A stretch of DNA of 64,000 nucleotides from Caenispirillum bisanense (GTDB lineage: Bacteria; Pseudomonadota; Alphaproteobacteria; Rhodospirillales; UBA2165). The notes beneath the pieces are model-generated. The model was not told the origin of the DNA. It searched no databases and saw only the letters and a list, made by a program, of their open reading frames with translations. The first letter of the stretch is position 1; the number at the start of each line of letters is the position of its first letter. Shown here one piece after another: positions 33,460-41,933 of the stretch. The translations under genes and the position numbers were made by a program. The DNA lies in the NCBI GenBank assembly GCA_945877815.1, contig CAMDWJ010000022.1, positions 1 through 64,000 on the forward strand. The letters run 5' to 3'.

Positions 33460-34404
33460 ATGAAAATCTGTTTGGCAGGACCGGGTGCCTTCGGCACCAA
33501 CCATCTCAAGGCCATCGCCAATATCCCGGGCGTGGAAGTCGCGTCCCTGGTCGGCGTCGGCGCCGATACCGAAGCCATCGCCAAACAATGGCGCATCCCG
33601 CATTGGACGAAGGATCTCGCCGAAGGTCTCAAGCAGCCCGGCGTCGAGGCGGTCATCCTCGCCACGCCGACGCAGATTCACGCCCGCCAAGCCGAGCAAT
33701 GCATGCGCGCGGGCAAGCATGTGCTGGTCGAAATCCCGATGGCCGATAGTCTCGCCGATGCCGAACGATTGATCGAGGTGCAGAAACAGACCGGCGTGAT
33801 CGCCATGGCCGGCCATGTGCGCCGTTTCAATCCGAGCCATCAATGGGTCGGCAAACGCATCCGGGCGGGCGAGCTTTCCATCCAGCAGATGGACGTGCAG
33901 ACCTATTTCTTCAGGCGCACCAACATGAATGCGGCTGGCAATCCGCGCGACTGGACCGATCATCTGTTGTGGCACCATGCCTGCCATACGGTCGATCTGT
34001 TCCAGTACCAGACCGGCGAGGTCGCGAGCGTGGCGCAAGCCGTGCAGGGACCGATGCACAAGGATCTCGGCATCGCCATGGATATGGGTATTCTGTTGAA
34101 GGTGCCGTCGGGCGCGATCCTCACCCTGTCGTTGTCGTTCAATAACAACGGACCTTTCGGCTCGTTCTTTCGCTATATCTGCGACAACGGCACCTATAAG
34201 GCGCTCTACGACGATCTGGTTGACGGCACCGACAAGCCCATCGACGTCTCCAATGTCGATGTCTCGATGAACGGCATCGAGCTGGAGGACCGCGAATTCT
34301 TCGCCGCTATCAAGGAAGGCCGCGAGCCGAACGCCAGCCTCGCGCAGTGTTTGCCCGCGATGCAAACCCTCGACCGGCTGGAGCGGAGCCTCACCGACGG
34401 CTGA
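33460..34404 (+). CDS. ligC: 4-carboxy-2-hydroxymuconate-6-semialdehyde dehydrogenase (LigC type)
   Basis: 314 residues, Gfo/Idh/MocA oxidoreductase fold: N-terminal GPGAFGTNHLKAI nucleotide-binding motif and VLVEIPMADS. The middle contains IQQMDVQTYFFRRTNMNA and WTDHLLWHHACHTVDLF, and later SLSFNNNGPFGSFFRYICDN; as I recall it, this is nearly the LigC/PmdC sequence, and the length is the same. It oxidises the hemiacetal of the LigAB product to 2-pyrone-4,6-dicarboxylate with NADP. ligAB lies 26 kb away. LigI, LigJ and LigK are not in the window. Confidence 0.82.
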   Translation: MKICLAGPGAFGTNHLKAIANIPGVEVASLVGVGADTEAIAKQWRIPHWTKDLAEGLKQPGVEAVILATPTQIHARQAEQCMRAGKHVLVEIPMADSLADAERLIEVQKQTGVIAMAGHVRRFNPSHQWVGKRIRAGELSIQQMDVQTYFFRRTNMNAAGNPRDWTDHLLWHHACHTVDLFQYQTGEVASVAQAVQGPMHKDLGIAMDMGILLKVPSGAILTLSLSFNNNGPFGSFFRYICDNGTYKALYDDLVDGTDKPIDVSNVDVSMNGIELEDREFFAAIKEGREPNASLAQCLPAMQTLDRLERSLTDG

Positions 34405-34480
34405 CGCGCTTGCGCGCTTGATCGCCCGCACGTCATGATCCAAGTTAACGTAACAAAATCGTGACGGGGGGACGCAAACA

Positions 34481-35494
34481 ATGAGCAAACTGAAGCTGGG
34501 ATTCATCACCGGCAAGAACGAGCGCGTGGAGCCGATCCTGGACGGCCGCGTCGAGGTCGAGGGTGTCGAGCTGATCGGCACACATTCCGATCCCTCGGAA
34601 ACCTTCTGGCGCCAGCTCAATTTCGAGGAATTCGAAGTCGCCGAGATGTCGCTGTCGTCCTACCTGATCGCCAAGGCACACGGTATGGATATGGTCGCGA
34701 TCCCGGTCTTCCCGTCGCGGCGCTTCATGCATATGGAGCTGTTCTATCACGTCGATTCGGGGATCAAGGATGCGCGCGACGTGGTCGGCAAGCGCCTCGG
34801 CGTCGGCGAATACCAGCAGACCGCGGCGCTGTGGATGCGCGGCATCCTGGAACACGAATTCGGCGTGTCGCAGTACAAGGTGCATTGGTACATGGAGCGC
34901 AGCGAGGCCTTCAGCCACGGCGGCGCCACCGGCTTCACCCCGCCCGAAGGCATCTCGTTCCAGCGCATCCCGGAAGACAAAAGTCTCGCCTCGATGCTGG
35001 TCAATAACGAGTTGGACGTGGCCCCGACGCTGCGCGCCTTTTCACGTGAATCGAACATCATCGACCGTTCGACGCAGATCCGCGCCCGCGGCGGCGATTG
35101 GAGCAAGGTGAAACCCCTGTTCCCCGACCGCATCGCCGAAGGAACGCGGTTCTTCAAGAAATTCGGCTATATCCCCGCCAATCATGCCTATGTGATCCGC
35201 GGCGACATCTACCGCAAATATCCGTGGCTCGCCTTCAATCTCTACAAGGCCTTCGTGGCGGCAAAGGAAGTCGCCCAGGACGAGCTCGCGTCGAGCATCC
35301 CATCGGGCCTGATTTTCGGCCGCGAATACCTCGCCCAGACCCTAGGTATCTTCGGCGCCGACCCCTTCCCCTATGGCGTGAAGGCGAACTTGCCCATGTT
35401 GAACACGATCATAGATTTCTCGCACGAACAGGGCTTGACCAAGGAGAAGCAAAAACTGGAGGATTTGTTCGCCCCGAGTACGCTAGAGTTATAA
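34481..35494 (+). CDS. 4,5-dihydroxyphthalate decarboxylase-like protein
   Basis: 337 residues without a signal peptide. It has a periplasmic-binding-protein-like fold as seen in Pht5-type 4,5-dihydroxyphthalate decarboxylases: KLGFITGKNERVEPILDGRVEVEGVEL, FEVAEMSLSSYLIAKAHG, GKRLGVGEYQQTAALWMRGIL. Such an enzyme would give protocatechuate, the LigAB substrate. The family also contains cytoplasmic proteins of unknown activity, so the substrate is an inference from context. GGGGGG precedes the ATG. Confidence 0.72.
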   Translation: MSKLKLGFITGKNERVEPILDGRVEVEGVELIGTHSDPSETFWRQLNFEEFEVAEMSLSSYLIAKAHGMDMVAIPVFPSRRFMHMELFYHVDSGIKDARDVVGKRLGVGEYQQTAALWMRGILEHEFGVSQYKVHWYMERSEAFSHGGATGFTPPEGISFQRIPEDKSLASMLVNNELDVAPTLRAFSRESNIIDRSTQIRARGGDWSKVKPLFPDRIAEGTRFFKKFGYIPANHAYVIRGDIYRKYPWLAFNLYKAFVAAKEVAQDELASSIPSGLIFGREYLAQTLGIFGADPFPYGVKANLPMLNTIIDFSHEQGLTKEKQKLEDLFAPSTLEL

Positions 35495-35551
35495 AGAGAG
35501 GCGCGATCGCCGACCGGCAGAAAAGGCCTCGTTGTAAAGGAAATCGTACCC

Positions 35552-36601
35552 ATGACGTCTTTCGTCCACCGTGCCGTCTTCGGCGCCGCTGTCGTTCTAG
35601 CGGCGTCCGCTCCGTTCTCCCAGTCCGCCTCGGCCGCCGACGCGGTCGCCGATTTCTACAAGGATAAGACGGTCACCATCACGGTCGGCTACGGCACCGG
35701 CGGCGGCTACGACACCATGACGCGGTTTTTCGCGCGCCATGTCGGCAAGCATATCCCGGGCAATCCCAACATTATCGTGCAAAACATGCCGGGCGCTCCG
35801 CGTTCGACCAATCATCTTTACAACGTGGCACCCAAAGACGGCACTGCGCTCGGCGTCTTCGCCGCGGCCACCGCGCTCGAGCCTTTGTTCGGCAGCGACC
35901 AGGCGCAGTTCGAGACCGAGAAGTTCGAATGGATCGGCAGCCTGGATCGCGACGTGAATTCCTGCGCGGTGTGGAAGGGTGCGGGCCAGAACATCAAGAC
36001 CCTGCCGGATCTGATCGCCGCGAAAAAAGAAGTCATCTTTGGCGCCTCGACCGCGGCCGCGACGAGCAGCCAGCACGCGGTGTTCCTGAAAAAGATGCTG
36101 AAGGCCAACCTCAAGGTCATCACCGGCTACGAAGGCACCAATGCGGTGAAGCTCGCCATGCAGCGCGGCGAGATGGATGCTGCCTGCGGTCTCCAAGCCA
36201 ATTCGGTGAGAAGCGCCTATATGCAGGAAGTGCAGAACGGCGAGCTGAATTTCTTCGTGCAGTTCGGCGACAAGCCAGTACCGCTGTTCGGCGACGCAAC
36301 CGTCTTGAACGTGATGCTGCTGAACCCCGACGATCGGCAGATCGCCGATCTGATCTTCAAGCAGACCGAACTCGCGCGTCCGCTCGCCGCCCCGCCCGGC
36401 ACCCCGAAGGAGCGCGTCGCGACACTCCGCAAGGCAATGCTCGATACCTTCAAGGACCCGGCGATGATCGCCGAAGCGCAGAAGATGGGACTCGATTTCA
36501 ATCCGATCTCCGGCGAGGACGTCGCCGAGATGTTCGCGAACTTCATGAAGACGCCGAAGGAACTGGCCAAGAAGGCGGCTGACTATACGCAGCCCAATTG
36601 A
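35552..36601 (+). CDS. TctC/Bug-family solute-binding protein
   Basis: 349 residues: signal peptide ending SASAAD, then the TctC pattern VTITVGYGTGGGYDTMTRFFARHVGKHIPGNPNIIVQNMPG and APPGTPKERVATLRKAM. The family captures carboxylates, including terephthalate and phthalate (TphC). No TctA/TctB membrane genes are adjacent. Position between the Pht5-like and MmgE/PrpD genes suggests the ligand is the pathway's aromatic acid. Confidence 0.85.
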   Translation: MTSFVHRAVFGAAVVLAASAPFSQSASAADAVADFYKDKTVTITVGYGTGGGYDTMTRFFARHVGKHIPGNPNIIVQNMPGAPRSTNHLYNVAPKDGTALGVFAAATALEPLFGSDQAQFETEKFEWIGSLDRDVNSCAVWKGAGQNIKTLPDLIAAKKEVIFGASTAAATSSQHAVFLKKMLKANLKVITGYEGTNAVKLAMQRGEMDAACGLQANSVRSAYMQEVQNGELNFFVQFGDKPVPLFGDATVLNVMLLNPDDRQIADLIFKQTELARPLAAPPGTPKERVATLRKAMLDTFKDPAMIAEAQKMGLDFNPISGEDVAEMFANFMKTPKELAKKAADYTQPN

Positions 36602-36608
36602 ACCGGCG

Positions 36609-37988
36609 GTGAGCGAGACCGATCCGACCCGCGCGCTTGCGTCTTTCGCCGCGTCGCTGCGTTACGAGGACTTGCCCCCCGCGCTCGTCGCGTCGATCAA
36701 GGATATGGTGCTCGACGCGCTCGGCGTGGGCCTCGCCGCGACCACGCTCGGGCCCGCCTGCCCCGAGGTAATGGACGTCATGCAGCGTCTCGGCGGACCG
36801 GCCGACAGCACTATTTTGGGACGCCGTCAAAAGGTCGCCGCTCCCAACGCGGCCTTCGCCAATGGCGCGCTCGTGCATGCGCTCAATTACGATCCCATCG
36901 GCGATGAGGCGACCGGGCATTTGGGGGTCGCGTGCCTCGCGGCCCCCTTGGCGACGGCCGAAGCGGTCGGCGGGGTATCGGGAAAGCGCTTCATCGCCGC
37001 CATCGCGGTAGCTTGCGAGATTACCGCACGCGTCACCACCGCATTGGTGCGGGGCGGACGTAAGCCCAGCGAAAAATTCCTGTCCGGCCAAGTGCTCAAT
37101 TATTTCGGTGCGGCGGCGGGGGCGGGCAACCTGCTCGGCCTCGACGAAACGCGCATGGCGAGCGCGCTTGGCCTCGCGCTGATGCAGAGCGCGGGTTCGC
37201 GCCAGGTCGTGCTCAGCGGCGATCCGCCCGCCAAGGCGATCTACGGCGCCTTCCCCAATCAGGCCGGGGTGCAAGCCGCCCTCCTCGCCCAGGCCGGTGT
37301 CGGCGCCGAGGTCGATATCTTCAACGACCCCGCCGGGCTTTACGCCATGATCTATGGCGGCGGCGGCGACCGCGCGACGCTCACCGACGGATTGGGGAAA
37401 ACCTTCCTGATGAGCGCCGTCCAGTTCAAGGCCTGGCCGACCAGCGGCCACGTCACCCCGTTCATCGAAGCGGCAGGCGAGATCGCCGCGCGCGGGGCGG
37501 CGGCGAGCGATATCGCCGCGATCGAGGTCGCGGTGCATAGCCATACGCGCCCCTGGGTGGAGCCGCTCGCCGGACGCCGTCGCCCGGAGAACGCGGCGGC
37601 TGCCGGCAACAGCATCCCCTACTGCACCGCCAAGGTGCTCGCGCACGGATCGCTCGGCCTTGCCGATTTCACCGCTGCCGGGTTGAACGACGCCGTCGCA
37701 CATACGCTCGCCGAGCGCCTCACCTATCGCCTCGACGATACCATCGAAGGCGGCCGGGTCGAGGTCACCTTGAAGGACGGACGCACGCTGGCCGCGCAGG
37801 TCGATGTCCCGCTCGGCCATCCGACGCGCCCGGTCGGCCACGCGCGGCTGGTGGAAAAATTCCGCGATTGCTGCACCCACGCGGCGCATCCGTTGTCGCA
37901 GAGCGCCGTGGACCAATTGATCGCGACGATCGAAGAGCTGGAGTGGCAGGACGATGTTGGTCGGATAACGGCGCTGACCTACGCCTAA
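36609..37988 (+). CDS. MmgE/PrpD-family protein
   Basis: 459 residues with the family's helical N-terminal domain (LPPALVASIKDMVLDALGVGLAATTLGP, then GALVHALNYDPIGDEATGHLG) and the alpha/beta lid (FKAWPTSGHVTPFIEAA). Relatives include 2-methylcitrate dehydratase and cis-aconitate decarboxylase. Starting at GTG 36609, 7 bp after the previous stop, it closes the aromatic-acid operon and may dehydrate or decarboxylate a tricarboxylate-like ring-cleavage product; that is inference. Confidence 0.82.
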   Translation: MSETDPTRALASFAASLRYEDLPPALVASIKDMVLDALGVGLAATTLGPACPEVMDVMQRLGGPADSTILGRRQKVAAPNAAFANGALVHALNYDPIGDEATGHLGVACLAAPLATAEAVGGVSGKRFIAAIAVACEITARVTTALVRGGRKPSEKFLSGQVLNYFGAAAGAGNLLGLDETRMASALGLALMQSAGSRQVVLSGDPPAKAIYGAFPNQAGVQAALLAQAGVGAEVDIFNDPAGLYAMIYGGGGDRATLTDGLGKTFLMSAVQFKAWPTSGHVTPFIEAAGEIAARGAAASDIAAIEVAVHSHTRPWVEPLAGRRRPENAAAAGNSIPYCTAKVLAHGSLGLADFTAAGLNDAVAHTLAERLTYRLDDTIEGGRVEVTLKDGRTLAAQVDVPLGHPTRPVGHARLVEKFRDCCTHAAHPLSQSAVDQLIATIEELEWQDDVGRITALTYA

Positions 37989-38001
37989 ACTCTAGGCCTA
38001 G

Positions 38002-38095
38002 CCCCCCCACCCTGTCCCTCCCCCGCAAGTGGGGAGGGGACGCTCCTCTCAAAAAAACTCCCTCCCCCTTGAGGGGGGAGGGTTGGGGTGGGGGT
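38002..38095. repeat. GC-rich inverted repeat between convergent genes
   Basis: Two nested palindromes: CCCTCCCC...GGGGAGGGG and CTCCCTCCCCCTT...GAGGGGGGAGGG, with outer arms CCCCCCCACCCTG and GGGTTGGGGTGGGGG that can also pair. A similar element lies at 58129-58254. It separates the MmgE/PrpD gene from a convergent binding-protein gene and may stop transcription from both sides. Confidence 0.6.
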
Positions 38096-38122
38096 TTCTC
38101 TCAGACGCGAAAGTCGAGCTTC

Positions 38123-39655
38123 CTACTTCCAGCCGAAATCGCCGAGGAAACGTTCGGACGCGCTCAACTGGTTGGGCATGATCTTCACATCTTTGGAATG
38201 CGCGTAGACCGACGGCAGCGACGAGATCGGCAGCACGTAGTGCATGTCTGCATTTTGGTCGAGCGCCACCTGATAGATCGCGTCGCGCTTGACCGGATCG
38301 GTTTCCCGCAGCCCCGCCGCCATCGCATCGAGGATGATCTTGTCATTGTTGAAATAGGCCGCGCGCTCGCCCGAGAACCAGATATCGAGCGCCGATGAAA
38401 TATCGGGATGGTTGCCGAGCGGGAAGAAGATGCTCCACGCTTCCAATACGCCGTCGCCCTGTTTCTTGCGATAGACCTGCAAGGGATCGGGGCTGACGGT
38501 CGCACGCACGCCGATCTTCAACAGATCGCCCGAGATCGCCACCGCCACATCCTTGATCGGCGCGTGGACGACGTAAGACATATCGAACCCGTTGGGATAG
38601 CCGGCTTCGACCAGCAGCTTCTTCGCCTTCTCGCGGTCGAAAGCGGGCGGCGTTTTGTTGACCTTGCAGCCGATGGTCGTCGGGAAACACGGCGCCTGCA
38701 GTTTCTCGGCCACGGCACCGCCGGGCACGATGTATTTGATGATCGAGTCGCGGTCGATCGCCATGTGCAGGGCTTCGCGGACCTTCGGATCGGCGAGCGC
38801 CTTGTTCACCTTGCCGTTGGAGGCGAGCACGAAATAGATGAACGAGCCCGATGGCACGGCGGAGACTTCGATGCCGGGCTTGGTCTTCAGATCGTCGGCC
38901 TGATCCTGGATGACGTTGGCGATGATATCGACGCCGCCGGTGATGAGCTGCGCGATCTGGGTCTGCCGATCAGGCATGTTCATGCCGTAGAAGCGCTTCA
39001 CGGGTGCCCGGGCATAATTCTTGTCGCCCTTGAACGCGTCGAATCGTTCGACCAGCACGCCCTTGGTCGGGTCCATCTGCACGACCTTGTAATAGCCGGT
39101 GCCGTAGGGCGTCTTGCGGCCGTAATCCTCGACGTCGGTGAGCGTCTTGCGCGATTCCGTATCCTCCATCGAATAGCGGTAGGCGATCAGGCCCATATCG
39201 ATTGCGTTGGGCTGCTTGGTCGTGATCCGCATCTTGTAGGGACCGAGCTTCTCGGCCTTCTCAACCCAGTCGTAGCGGCTCTTGTAGCGCAGCGGAGTCT
39301 TTTCGTCGGTGTACAGATTGAAGGTATCGACCGCGTCGTCGGCGTCGAACTTGTTGCCGTTGTGGAAAACGACGTCGTCGCGCAATTCGAACTCGATGGT
39401 GGTCGGATTCACCCGCACCCATGATTTCGCGAGGAGCGGCACGAATTTTCCGTTGTACTCGTCGTAGCCGATGAGCGATTCATAGACGCGGCGCGTGAAG
39501 ATACTGGATTCGTCGGTCGCCTCGAAATACTGCGACAGCGACGAAAAGGAATTGTTGATGGCATATCGCAAGGTATCTTGCGATTTCTGGGCCGACGCCG
39601 GCGCGGACAGCGCAACCGCCACGCTTGCCGCCGCAATGGCTCTTAAAACCGTCAT
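38123..39655 (-). CDS. Peptide-type ABC transporter substrate-binding protein (family 5)
   Basis: 510 residues with a signal peptide (VLRAIAAASVAVALSAPASAQ). SBP_bac_5 features: FELRDDVVFHNGNKFDADDAVDTFNLY, PKVREALHMAIDRDSII and REKAKKLLVEAGYPNGF. It is the second such protein in the window, and again no transporter subunits are adjacent. It is transcribed divergently from a decayed MarR gene, which might once have controlled it. Confidence 0.88.
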   Translation of the reverse strand: MTVLRAIAAASVAVALSAPASAQKSQDTLRYAINNSFSSLSQYFEATDESSIFTRRVYESLIGYDEYNGKFVPLLAKSWVRVNPTTIEFELRDDVVFHNGNKFDADDAVDTFNLYTDEKTPLRYKSRYDWVEKAEKLGPYKMRITTKQPNAIDMGLIAYRYSMEDTESRKTLTDVEDYGRKTPYGTGYYKVVQMDPTKGVLVERFDAFKGDKNYARAPVKRFYGMNMPDRQTQIAQLITGGVDIIANVIQDQADDLKTKPGIEVSAVPSGSFIYFVLASNGKVNKALADPKVREALHMAIDRDSIIKYIVPGGAVAEKLQAPCFPTTIGCKVNKTPPAFDREKAKKLLVEAGYPNGFDMSYVVHAPIKDVAVAISGDLLKIGVRATVSPDPLQVYRKKQGDGVLEAWSIFFPLGNHPDISSALDIWFSGERAAYFNNDKIILDAMAAGLRETDPVKRDAIYQVALDQNADMHYVLPISSLPSVYAHSKDVKIMPNQLSASERFLGDFGWK

Positions 39656-39729
39656 TTATGCCTCCTCTGTATATTTTTGATGGCAACCTCCGCAAAGGCG
39701 CCGATAGACTTAAAGAAACGCAGCGCATT

Positions 39730-40159
39730 ATGCCATAAAAGCCACGTACCTTTTACCTGATTAATGAAATAAATCTAGCTGTTCGTACCCGGCTGGAAGG
39801 GTTGTTGCGCGCCTTCGATCTGACGGTCGCGCAATATACCGTGATGAGCCTGCTCACCGGGCGCGACAAGATTTTCTCGGCCAAGATCGCGCGCACGCCG
39901 TGTCTCGCCGCAGACCATCAACGAATTAATCACAGGTCTCGAGGGGCGCGGCATGCTCGAACGCGCCGGCGATCCCAACAATCGGCGCGAACTGCTGGTC
40001 TCGCTGACCGAGGCCGGGCGCGAACGGCTTCGGGCCTGCAACGCCCTGGTCGACGGTATCGAGACCGAGATGTTTTCCGATCTCGACAAGAAAACGCATG
40101 CGCAATTTCGCACGATCCTGGAAACCGTGATCGGCACGATCCGGCGGACGGATAAGTAG
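39730..40159 (+). pseudogene. MarR-family regulator, stop and frameshift
   Basis: Conserved MarR text can be read across two frames. ATG 39730 is followed at codon 3 by TAA (39736); then FYLINEINLAVRTRLEGLLRAFDLTVAQYTVMSLL continues to about 39900. There the frame shifts by one base, after which SPQTINELITGLEGRGMLERAGDPNNRRELLVSLTEAGRERL runs to the stop at 40159. Both lesions fall in regions that normally form the first and recognition helices. The gene lies divergent to the binding-protein gene. Confidence 0.8.
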
Positions 40160-40173
40160 TTTAAAGAATTAGT

Positions 40174-40543
40174 CGTCATGGCCCGATTTATTCGGGCCAT
40201 CCACGGACGAATGCGCGATAGCGCGAAAAGACTCGTGGATGCCCGGAACAAGTCCACTGCTGTCCGGTTTAAAATGTTTCGAACCGGAACCAAGCCTTCT
40301 TCTGCTTATATTTTTGCCTGATAGAACCGGCTGAGACTCGAACTCCGAAAATAGGTTCGTCATGGCCGTACTTGTTACGGCCATCCACGAATCGGCCATC
40401 GGATCATGCAGGGCAAAACTGGGTATCCGCGCTCCAACGGTGTTTTAGCGCTATTGCGCTTTCGTCCGTGGATGCCCGTAACAAGTACGGGCATGACGGC
40501 TTAATTTAAACCGGACAGCAGTGGAACAAGTCCGGGCATGACG
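40174..40543. repeat. Paired REP element (REPIN-like) split by a MITE
   Basis: Left arm CGTCATGGCCCG...CGGGCCATCCACG (40174-40205); right arm CGTGGATGCCCGG...CCGGGCATGACG, whose two halves are 40234-40246 and 40532-40543. The right hairpin is opened by the MITE at 40254-40524. With the MITE, this fills the 403-bp gap between the MarR pseudogene and the hydrolase. Confidence 0.7.
40254..40524. mobile_element. MITE, copy A (271 bp)
   Basis: Terminal inverted repeats of 20 bp: CCACTGCTGTCCGGTTTAAA at the left and its reverse complement at the right. AACAAGT occurs directly on both sides (40247-40253 and 40525-40531), a 7-bp target duplication that equals the loop of the host REP hairpin. No ORF. 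The interior contains another REP pair (CGTCATGGCCGTACTTG...CAAGTACGGGCATGACGG). A near-identical copy is at 62845. Confidence 0.75.
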
Positions 40544-40562
40544 ATTTCTAAATGGATCTAGT

Positions 40563-41363
40563 CTAACCCAAAAACTCCGCGATCTTCGCGTAGGCTGCCG
40601 GGTCCTGGTTCAAAAATCCGTGCCCGCCCTCGAAGAAGGCGAGTTGGGCGCCGGGAATGCGCTGGGCCAGCGCCTCGACCACCGCAGGTTCAGCCTGGCC
40701 GTCGTACTTGCCGCCGCACACCAGCACCGGCCCCTTCACCCTGGCGATGCGATCCCAGGTATCGTGTTCGGCGCGGGCAAGCAGCTGCCAGCGCGCACCC
40801 TCGGCGCGGCCGGGCTCGTCGGCGAACAAAGCTGCATCGCCGATCGCCTTATCGAACATCGCGCGGTAGTCGTTGGGATGGCCTGCGATCCAGTCTTCGT
40901 CGATGCGTTTGTCGGTGCGCGACAGGCGCGCATTGATCTTCTCCTCAAGGCTCAGATGTTCAAGCTCGTGCAGGGGATAGGACGAACCGCCCGGCCCGCC
41001 GGTCGAACAGCAGCACAACACAATCTTCTTCACCTTGGCTGGATAACGCAGCGCCAATTCCTGGGCGACCATGCCGCCGAACGACACCCCGATCACATGG
41101 CACGAGTCCCAACCGACCGCATCCAGCAGCAGCGCCGCATCCTCGGCATATTGCGCCATTGTATAAGGGCCGGCCGGCTTATCGGTCCGGCCCAACCCGC
41201 GCTGATCGAAGGTCAGAAGCTCGAATGACGTGGTGAGAGGGCATAGAAGCGGATTGGGCGTGCGGCGCAGATCGGCGCCGGTGCCGGTGATATAAAGCAG
41301 GCGCGGACCGCGGCCGGCCCATTCGTGCCAGATCCGCAGATAGCCTGCCTGGGCGTAAGCCAT
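40563..41363 (-). CDS. Alpha/beta hydrolase
   Basis: 266 residues, canonical alpha/beta hydrolase: LLTFDQRGLGRTDKP, nucleophile elbow GVSFGGM, acid in GGKYDGQA and catalytic His in EGGHGFLNQDP. The overall look is that of 3-oxoadipate enol-lactonase or MhpC-type ring-cleavage hydrolases, but the substrate cannot be set. It starts 3 bp after the upstream secreted-protein gene stops, so the two share a transcript. Confidence 0.85.
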   Translation of the reverse strand: MAYAQAGYLRIWHEWAGRGPRLLYITGTGADLRRTPNPLLCPLTTSFELLTFDQRGLGRTDKPAGPYTMAQYAEDAALLLDAVGWDSCHVIGVSFGGMVAQELALRYPAKVKKIVLCCCSTGGPGGSSYPLHELEHLSLEEKINARLSRTDKRIDEDWIAGHPNDYRAMFDKAIGDAALFADEPGRAEGARWQLLARAEHDTWDRIARVKGPVLVCGGKYDGQAEPAVVEALAQRIPGAQLAFFEGGHGFLNQDPAAYAKIAEFLG

Positions 41364-41366
41364 GTC

Positions 41367-41873
41367 CTAATGCGCCGCGGCCTTGGGCGCCCCCTTTGCT
41401 GCTTTCGGCTCCTCCACGGCATCGGCAACGCCGATACAACCGCTTTTCTGGAACATCGACGCGGCCGAAGATTTCACCTGAGGGGAGCCTTGCTTAATCT
41501 CGATGCCGGATACGTTCTCCTTTTTGGCCGCGTTCTCGACCACCGGGCGCGCGGCGGCACTCATCGCGGGCAAGTCCTGCAAATTGCCCTTGGCGTCGAG
41601 CTTGTATGTTTCCTTGCGCAGGTGGGTATTGAGCGCGTCGCGCACGCGCGGCGCCATGGCGCAGACGTCGGTCGATGCCTTGCGGTTCGGCACATCGATA
41701 TAGACGGCCACCGGCATCTGGCCTTGGCGGCCCTGCGTGTCGATGACCTTGACCTGAAAGACCTGAAGCTGGACCCTGTTCTGCGGATCGGCCGCATGCA
41801 ACGGACCGGATACGGCGAGGTAGGCCGAAACCGCAACGAGTGCCGCAAACATCCTGCAACGTGATAGTTTCAT
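41367..41873 (-). CDS. Secreted hypothetical protein, FliL-like C-terminal domain
   Basis: 168 residues from ATG 41873: signal peptide (MFAALVAVSAYLAVSGPLHAAD), then a compact domain (VQLQVFQVKVIDTQGRQGQMPVAVYIDVPN, MAPRVRDALNTHL). The pattern of a beta strand followed by an R-x-x-L helix recalls the periplasmic domain of FliL, but similarity is weak. It ends in an Ala/Lys-rich tail. Divergent from the FAAL gene by 60 bp. Confidence 0.6.
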   Translation of the reverse strand: MKLSRCRMFAALVAVSAYLAVSGPLHAADPQNRVQLQVFQVKVIDTQGRQGQMPVAVYIDVPNRKASTDVCAMAPRVRDALNTHLRKETYKLDAKGNLQDLPAMSAAARPVVENAAKKENVSGIEIKQGSPQVKSSAASMFQKSGCIGVADAVEEPKAAKGAPKAAAH

Positions 41874-41933
41874 CACCGCCACGCTCCCTATTCGATAATT
41901 CGCATTTGGCCAAGTTTTAACGATCATGAGAGC

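Noticed and set aside
36543-37916. 457-codon open frame on the minus strand
   Set aside because: It is a shadow of the MmgE/PrpD gene, whose plus-strand product has clear family motifs.
38123-39655. The peptide-binding protein as part of the aromatic-acid operon
   Set aside because: It is on the opposite strand, convergent, and separated by a GC-rich inverted repeat; its family binds peptides or similar solutes.
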